Shown: positions 57,771-64,000 of the stretch, piece after piece
Layout: each line of letters opens with the position of its first letter
Position numbering within the stretch: position 1 is the first letter of the stretch
NCBI RefSeq assembly: GCF_002878395.1
Contig: NC_061120.1
Coordinates: 112,380,993-112,444,992, forward strand
From: Capsicum annuum
Lineage: Eukaryota; Streptophyta; Magnoliopsida; Solanales; Solanaceae
Reading direction: 5' to 3'
DNA length: 64,000 nucleotides
Translations under genes and position numbers: made by a program
Notes under the pieces: generated by a model
Told to the model about the DNA's origin: nothing
The model's input: only the letters and a program-made list of their open reading frames with translations
The model's database searches: none

Positions 57771-58445
57771 TATAATGCCCCAAGTCTATACTCTAGACGC
57801 TACACGGTGCTCATAATCCCAAAGAACCACAAGCTAACCTATGACTGGTACCTGTTGCAATAACTGAATAGTAATACTATAATTATATAGAAATTTAGCC
57901 AAAATCTACCATAAGGTTCAAAGCTAAAATAAATACTACGTATGGTACATCATTACAAAAACTGAACATCTATCTATAAATACTCTATGTATGAAAAGCC
58001 TCTACTGTCTGAACAAGGTGTTGATGGGACAAGTCCCCAACTAACTTCGACTACTGAAATAAACTAAGTACTAAAATACTATAATAATAAATCTATCCTC
58101 GAACAATGATGACTTACCACTAGTTTTCTGCTTATGGGTCGGGCTACTAAGTATGATTGAGAGCCAGTACTTCTGAACCTATGATATAAGACATCATAGT
58201 GCAAAAGAAAGGTATGCGCCAGTACTTTGAATGTACTGGTATGCTAAGTAAGGAACTCTTAGATTCATGGGTTCATATGCATGAAAAATACTGACTGAAT
58301 AACAAGAATATAACTGAATAAGAGTACATGCATGAATACATATGTTGTAACTGAGGTCATGATAACACTGGGTACTAAGTTCTGAATTACTGATTTACTG
58401 ATATTTGAGTCTACTGATGCTGTATAATTGATAGCTGAATGACTG

Positions 58446-58563
58446 TATCTGACAGTCCTAATTCTGTGAAATTGTAATAAGTTCTATACTCAACTGAGTT
58501 ATTGTATCTAATAGTCCTAGTTTTTGTAGAACTGAACTGAGTTCTATTCTTAACACTGAAACT
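58446..58563. repeat. Tandem pair in E5 LTR
   Basis: Two ~59-bp units starting 'gtatctgacagtcctaatt' and 'gtatctaatagtcctagtt', each followed by 'aagttctatactcaac'-like sequence. Confidence 0.65.
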
Positions 58564-59814
58564 GAGACTGTGGGAGGTAATCATCTAACCTATATGCCCC
58601 TTTTTGGATAGATTGGATTCCAACCAATAACCCTAGTTTGAAAGGTGCCAGTACCGTGCCACATGTAAAAGCAAGCTTAGTCACCCTCATCTAGAAGGTG
58701 CTCTGAATGAGAATGGTGGTACCCTCAACTAGCAAGTAGGACACATCCTCAACCCTTGACTGGAAGGTTGATGTCTCAACCTATGCTGGCTACGTAGTTA
58801 TGGAACACAAGGACTATTTCTAAGGATTACACCCTCTGCTAGCAGGTGAGTCCCCATCCTTTAGTTCGCTCGGTGCTATATCCTACTCCCAACTGAATAG
58901 ACATTGGGCTGAATTCTAAATTGTTCTTGGCTAGACTGATTTGTTACTGATTTATACTGTCGGACCGAACTAAACTGAGTTTGCTGGGTTCTGAGATGAT
59001 AACTAACTTAGTTCTAAACTGATTATTGAACTACTGATCATGATATGACTGATACTATTTTATAACTGACACTGTATCTAGATACACTAATTGTTGGGTA
59101 TTAAATACCTCCAGGACTCGATAGCATGAAAAGTAAATGACTGTATGACTTTAGTAGTATAATAATACTAGCTTGCTGATAATACATTCACTTAGAAATT
59201 TTTGTTAAACACTTGATATACATGAGCTTGTGCATGATTGAAATCACATAATAACATATTATTCTTGGACTAGTCAAATCACATAACCATTTTGACAACA
59301 CTAGGGGAGCATGGGTATTTCACATATCAATAAACATGTAGTAATATCATGGATTCTACATTCAACTTGCAAATTCAAGATTTCGATATGTAGTTCACAA
59401 AACTCAATTTACAATTAACTAGTTTGCATGAAACTTGGGACAAATCATGGAATTAGATCACCATGAACATCATAATCATTAATATATTTAAGATCCAACA
59501 TAAAATCCATGAAATTAATTAACTTGTATATTAAAAGATTTTCTTGAACTCCAAAGGTGAAATGAAACCCTTCGATGAACATTTCACATACCTTGGTACT
59601 CAAATTTGCAAAGAATGATGGAGTGTTCTTGAGGGTTGAATCTTGAATTGGAGACCCTAGGGTTTTCTTCTTGAGAACTTTTGAGAAAGATGAATGGATT
59701 TTTGCCTCTAAAGTGGCTTAATCTCATATTTTGGGGGATGAAAAAAGTGGGAAGAGTTCCAATTACCCCTGAGGATGTATCTTTTTAATGACTAAAAACT
59801 GATTTAGCAATGCA

Positions 59815-59965
59815 CAGACCAATGCACTGCATCATTGGCATCGATGTCATAGTCAATGCGCTGCGTTGAGTCTCTGGAATTTGCACTAGGAGCTGGGGAA
59901 AAATACTCATCAACGCAATGTGTGACGCAGTGCATTGAGATCGCATTGATCTACTGGTTTGAGCT
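59815..59965. repeat. U3 word cassette (AATGC/CTGCG type), E5
   Basis: 'accaatgcactgcatc', 'gtcaatgcgctgcgttgag', 'caacgcaatgtgtgacgc' and 'gcagtgcattgagatcgc' are variants of one word in both orientations. Confidence 0.6.
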
Positions 59966-60215
59966 TTCAAAATATTTTTCAAACGAAGTCCAAAAAATTT
60001 AAAACTTGTCAGAGAACACATACTGACATCTTTGATCATGAATTAACTTAAAAATCGATATTTAAAGGTCATAAGGGTCCTGAAAAAAGGATCGCCAACT
60101 TATGAAGGCTAAAATAACTCTATGTATGAACACTTAGCTAAATATTTCTAAGTCTGGGACCCCTTACTAGTTTTTATAGGACTGAATCAAGCTTAGGATT
60201 TTGTGGGGTCTTACA

Positions 60216-60230
60216 ATATCTCCCCCTTGG
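60216..60230 (-). other. E5 polypurine tract
   Basis: ATATCTCCCCCTTGG; reverse complement is purine-rich and abuts the LTR. Confidence 0.82.
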
Positions 60231-60574
60231 GAACATTCATCCTCGAATGAGACTGACTAAGATGGGAATATTGATAGACTAAATTTAGATACTGGATAGG
60301 CATAACTGCAACATAATTTCATAACTGACACTACTGATATGCTAAAATTTCATACTGAATATGCATATCTGATGCTTGAGTACATAGCTGAACATGATTC
60401 ATGAATGCATGACTGGGATTGCTAATAAGATTAGTTTCTCATCCTTAACACGCATATCTGATGCATGAAGTCACAACTTAATATGCAATGGTAACTTGTA
60501 CCAAGTCTATAAAGGAAAACCCTGAGCATTGAACTAAGTAAGTTCAAGGAAAAACTATTAACTTGGGCTGAGTC
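60231..60574. other. E5 3' untranslated region
   Basis: Non-coding stretch between the pol stop and the polypurine tract. It includes 'catcctcgaatgagactg', the counterpart of the 'gaggatgaatg' phrase before the tract in E1/E2. Confidence 0.55.
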
Positions 60575-61290
60575 TTAGTTTGCAGAGAAGAGGTGAGGAT
60601 ACTTGGTCCGCATGTGTACTTCTGCTTTCCAAGTAGCTCCCTCAATGAACTGATTCCGCCAAAGAAATTTGACTAAAGGGACCTCTTTGTTTATTAGTCT
60701 GCAAATCTGATAATCAAGGATTTTAACTGGAATCTCCTTATAAGATAGGTTGTTTTGTACGTCTATACTCCCTACAGAAACTATAACTATTGGGTCACCT
60801 ATACATCTCTTTAGCAAGGAGACATGTAACAAAACAACAAATGGACTGAAGCTAAATCTGAAGGCAACTAAGCTCGTAAGCTACCTTTCTTAAAAGGCTG
60901 AGAATTCAGTAAGTGCCAAAATATTGGGGACTGAGTTTCCCATTCTTGCCAAACTGCTTCACTCCTTTCATAGGAGAGATTTTCAAATACATAGTCACCA
61001 ATATTGAACTCAAGATCCTTTCTCTGCACATCTACGTATGATTTTTGTCAGCTTTGAGATGTATTAAGACACTTCTTAATCACCTAAACTTTCTCTAAGG
61101 TGTCAAACACCAAGTTAGGCCCTACTACTATGGCCTCTCCCACTTCAAACCAACCAATGGGAGACCTACATCTCCTCCCATAAAGCACCTTAAATGGATC
61201 CATTTGAATACTGGAATGATAGTTGTTGTTATATGTGAACTCAATCATAGGTAAGTGGTCATCCCAACTACCTTTAAAGTCTATGGTACA
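60575..61290 (-). pseudogene. E5 integrase C-terminus and chromodomain-like tail
   Basis: 60575-60832 reads HVSLLKRCIGDPIVIV, then NNLSYKEIPVKILDYQICRL, then EVPLVKFLWRNQFIEGATWK, then MRTKYPHLFSAN. This is an almost uninterrupted chromodomain-like end. Upstream (right), 60833-61290 holds the GPY/F region in broken frames. Confidence 0.87.
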
Positions 61291-61870
61291 TGCCTATATC
61301 ATATCCTCTAAAGTCTGAATGATCCTTTCTACTTGACCATTTGTCTGAGGGTGAAAGGTTGTACTGAGGTGGAATTGGGTACCAAGACCCTTTTGTAAGG
61401 CTTTCCAAACATATGAGGTGAATTGCGTACCTCTATCTGAGATAATGGACAACAAAACTCCAAGTAATCTGACCAACTCTCTAACATAGAGCTTGGCATA
61501 GTCTCGGCTGAATAAGAGATATAGACTGGTAGAAAATGAGCTGATTTGTTCATTCTTTCTACAATGACCTAAACTAAATCATGATGTCGTCCAGTACGAG
61601 TCAAACCCATCACAAAATCCATATTCACCTTTTTCCACTTCTAAGTGGGAATACTGAACTCTTGCATAGCCCCATTAGGCTTCTGATGCACGATCTTAAC
61701 CTGCTAACATATTGAGCACTTGGCAACAAACTCTGCAATATCTCTTTTTATCCCACTCCACTAATAGATCTTCCATAAATCAGGGTATATTTTAGTGGCT
61801 CCTGGATGAATAGAGTAACATGCACCATGTGCTTCTACAAGAATCCACTATCTCAGGTCATCTACACCTG
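61291..61870 (-). pseudogene. E5 integrase core and zinc domain
   Basis: 61294-61476 reads LGVLLSIISDRGTQFTSYVW, then LGTQFHLSTTFHPQTNGQVE, with the second Asp and the Glu present. The first Asp is in V-N-M-D-F-V near 61612-61630. The zinc domain near 61690-61720 has K-C-S-I-C then a TAG where the family has Gln. A TAG also replaces Trp in the 'DLVWVIV' strand near 61570. Confidence 0.85.
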
Positions 61871-62600
61871 GCACACATAGCCGACCCTGACAACGCAACA
61901 CACTATATCCTCCTTGGGAGAAAACCTCTATCTTCTAATCTCTAACTGATTCTTTCAAATTAACTAGGCTGGGATCCCTATCCCACTTTTCCTCCACCTT
62001 AGAAACCAGAGATAATTCTGAACTACTTTGCACCCATAGTTTATCTTCTACTGAATCAACTAGGCAGACACCCAGTCAGGCAAGCTGATGAAATTATTGA
62101 GCTAACTTCTTCTTACTATCCTTCACATGAACAACAATACCCATAGACATCCTACTTAAAGCATCAAACACTACATTAGCTTTACTCGGATGATACAGGA
62201 TGCTTATGTTATAGTCCTTCAACAACTCCAACCACCTTTTCTGATGGAGATTTAGGTTTTTATGAGAGAATACATACTACAGGCTCTTATGGTTAGTGAG
62301 CATATTAACGTGCACACCATACAAGTAATTCCTCTAAATCTTTAAGGCAAATACTACCACTTCTAACTCAATATCATAAGTGGGATAGTTCTTTTCATGG
62401 GGTTTGAGTTGTCTAGAGGAGTAGGCTACGACCTTACCTCTCTACATCCAAACATACCCCAAACCAACTCTGGAAGCATCATAATACACAACAAATCCAT
62501 CTAAACCATCTGGTAGAGTCAAAAATATGGCTGTAGAGATTCGAGTCTTCAACTCATGGAAACTCTTCTCACAAGAATCTGACCACTAAAATTTGACCTT
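61871..62600 (-). pseudogene. E5 RNase H and linker, broken
   Basis: Minus-strand H-K-S-L-Q near 62283-62297, [11 protein letters not shown] near 62385-62415 and G-L-D-G-F-V-V-Y-Y-D-A-S near 62470-62505 mark the domain, interrupted by stops, several of TAG type. Confidence 0.78.
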
Positions 62601-63340
62601 CTTCTAAGTCAATCTGTACATAGAGGATGCAATAGATAAAAACCCATTAACAAACCATCAGTAATAACTAGCCAAACCCAAGAAACCTTTGATATTTGAT
62701 GGAGAGATAGGTCTGGTCCATTTTCTCACTTTTTCGATCTTTTGGAGATCAACTCTAATGCCATCACCAGAAATGACATGGCTGAGGAAAGCTACTGACC
62801 TTAGCCATAATTTGACCTTACTAAATTTGGCAAATTATTGATAGTTTTTGAGAGTCTGTAATAATATTCTAAGATGGTTTGCATAATCATGCTCACTACA
62901 GAAGTAGACAAGAAAGTCATCTATGAAGACTATGATGAACAGGTCCAAGTATTGCTTGAACACACAGTTCATAAAGTCCATGAAGGCTGCTGGGGCATTG
63001 GTAAGACCAAATAACATGACTAAGAATTTGAAGTAACCATACTGAGTTCTGAAAGATGGCTTTGTAATATCACATTCTCTGACTCTGAGCTGATGATAGC
63101 TCGATCTGAGGTCTATCATAGAAAAGTATATGGCACCCTGAAGCTGGTCAAACAAGTTATTAATTCTGGGAAGTGGATACTTTTTCTTGATGATAACTTT
63201 ATTTAGATGATGGTAGTCTATACACATTCAGCGAGAATCATCTTTCTTATGCACGAACAGAACTGGTGCACCCCACAGGGACATACTGGGTCTGATGAAT
63301 CTCTTATCTAGGAGATCTTTCAACTGTTATTTTAATTCTT
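62601..63340 (-). pseudogene. E5 reverse transcriptase
   Basis: A 130-codon open block (62835-63227) reads [20 protein letters not shown], then [20 protein letters not shown], then [20 protein letters not shown], then [15 protein letters not shown], then [16 protein letters not shown]. Both catalytic Asp of FIDD and the upstream palm Asp (IDLRSSYH) are present. The thumb (62601-62834) and the fingers start (63228-63340) are broken. This is the best-preserved RT in the window. Confidence 0.9.
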
Positions 63341-63990
63341 TGATCCTTTTAATTTTTTGAGCTCTGTTGTAACCATTCAATATGGCAGAATAAATATGGG
63401 CTAAGTGTCTGGAAGAAGGTTTATTCCAATGTTGATTTCCCTTTTGGGAGAAACTCTGGGAAGATCTTTAGGAAACATTTCTAGGAATTCACATTCTACT
63501 GACACTGACTTAAGAGTAGAGGTTTCTGATCTAGAGTCCTGGACTGAAATGAGATGGTAAACATATCCCTTAGATATCATTTTCCTTGCCCTAAGGTAGG
63601 AAATAAGTTGACCTCTAAGTGCGGGAGTACTGCCCCTCCACTCTAGGACAAGCTCATTTAAAAATTGAAACTGCACAATTTTATTTCTACAGTCCACTGA
63701 GGATAGCAGGAATGAAGCCAACCTATGCTGAGAATAAAATCAAAATTGGTAATCTCTAATTTGGCTAAGTTTGCTGAAGTGACTTTCTGAAATACCATAA
63801 TCGGACAGTTCCTGTATACCCACCGAGCTATGATATATTTACCCACAGGGGTAGAGACTGAGAAAGGCTCTACTAGGATCTCGAGACTGACTCCAAAAGT
63901 CAACTACTATATATGGAGTTACAAAGGATAAAGAAACTCCTGGATCTAGTAAATCAAAAATATGTAAATAATAAACTTGTAACGTATAAA
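63341..63990 (-). pseudogene. E5 aspartic protease and linker
   Basis: Near 63905-63960 the minus strand reads LLDPGVSLSFVTPYIVVD, with the D-P-G active site. 63658-63903 continues LEILVEPFSVSTPVGKYIIA, then NCPIMVFQKVTSANLAKLEI, then NFDFILSIGWL (G-M-D-W altered to S-I-G-W). 63401-63721 gives the linker to RT, ECEFLEMFPKDLPRVSPKRE. Two frames are needed to read the whole. Confidence 0.85.
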
Positions 63991-64000
63991 TGACCACATC

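Larger units (their letters stand above)
57771..60215 (-). repeat. E5 3' LTR, complete
   Basis: About 2.44 kb. The right end GGGGTCTTACA gives a TGTAAGACCCC start on the minus strand; the left end TATAATGCCCC corresponds to an LTR end GGGGCATTATA (TG-CA rule broken by one change). The word cassette lies at 59815-59965 and a ~59-bp tandem pair at 58446-58563. Confidence 0.85.
57771..64000 (-). mobile_element. E5: minus-strand Ty3/gypsy element, 3' two-thirds
   Basis: 3' LTR 57771-60215, polypurine tract, chromodomain-like tail, integrase, RNase H, RT and protease, running off the right edge before gag and the 5' LTR. Its family is close to E1/E2 in Pol but the LTR is different (CTGA-rich, starting TGTAAGACCCC). 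It retains the RT F-I-D-D and all three integrase acidic residues, but has stops. Confidence 0.88.

Noticed and set aside
60200..64000. An envelope gene that would make E5 a retrovirus-like element
   Set aside because: Nothing coding lies between the chromodomain-like tail (60575) and the LTR (60215) beyond ~350 bp of non-coding sequence.

Overview
This window is plant nuclear, repeat-dense, heterochromatin-like DNA. It has a low GC look, long LTRs opening with TGTAAYACCCC-type ends, primer-binding sites matching initiator tRNA-Met (TGGTATCAGAGCC), and Gag-Pol remnants of the Ty3/gypsy chromovirus (Tekay/Del-like) kind. The LTR style, with GACGG/CCGTC and GCATCGCGCC words, suggests Solanaceae, but this is an inference. 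I see no convincing host gene, tRNA, rRNA, CRISPR array or virus-specific gene. Every substantial reading frame is a decayed transposon fragment.

Layout. 1-360: a minus-strand gypsy integrase piece running off the left edge. 361-1589: low-complexity and imperfect tandem repeats. 1600-5451: a short MULE-like DNA transposon with a 10-bp target duplication, split by a solo LTR (1620-4206). A 100-N assembly gap inside the LTR lies next to a fold-back artefact. 5462-6995: unidentified AT-rich sequence and a two-part minisatellite. 6996-8593: part of a different LTR fused onto element E1. 8594-17535: E1, a plus-strand gypsy element. 17536-25044: E3a, a minus-strand gypsy element into whose LTR E1 inserted. 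25045-26878: older LTR debris. 26879-29751: LTR and start of gag of E6. 29752-38011: E4, a plus-strand gypsy element with a truncated 3' LTR. 38073-47566: E2, the duplicate of E1. 47567-55014: E3b, the duplicate of E3a. 55015-56874: the duplicate of the LTR debris. 56875-57770: an LTR copy carrying a captured MuDR-like coding fragment. 57771-64000: E5, a minus-strand gypsy element whose 5' part lies beyond the right edge and whose catalytic residues are the best preserved here.

The main structural fact is an old duplication of about 18.3 kb. The block 8594-26878 recurs at 38609-56874 (the right copy extends further left, to 38073), offset by about 30.0 kb, with the same nested junction between E1/E2 and E3. 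The two 5' LTRs share variants with each other, and so do the two 3' LTRs. This means one nested arrangement was copied, not two independent insertions. Lesions shared by E1 and E2, such as the integrase Asp-to-His change, predate the copy. Private lesions are enriched for C-to-T changes at CAR/CGA codons, as expected for methylated plant repeats.

The most unusual points are the MuDR-like fragment inside an LTR; a family-specific cassette of repeated or palindromic words at the same place in the U3 of several LTR families; a ~280-bp LTR block conserved in five LTRs of two families; and the MULE/solo-LTR nest. I found no complete, working multi-gene system.
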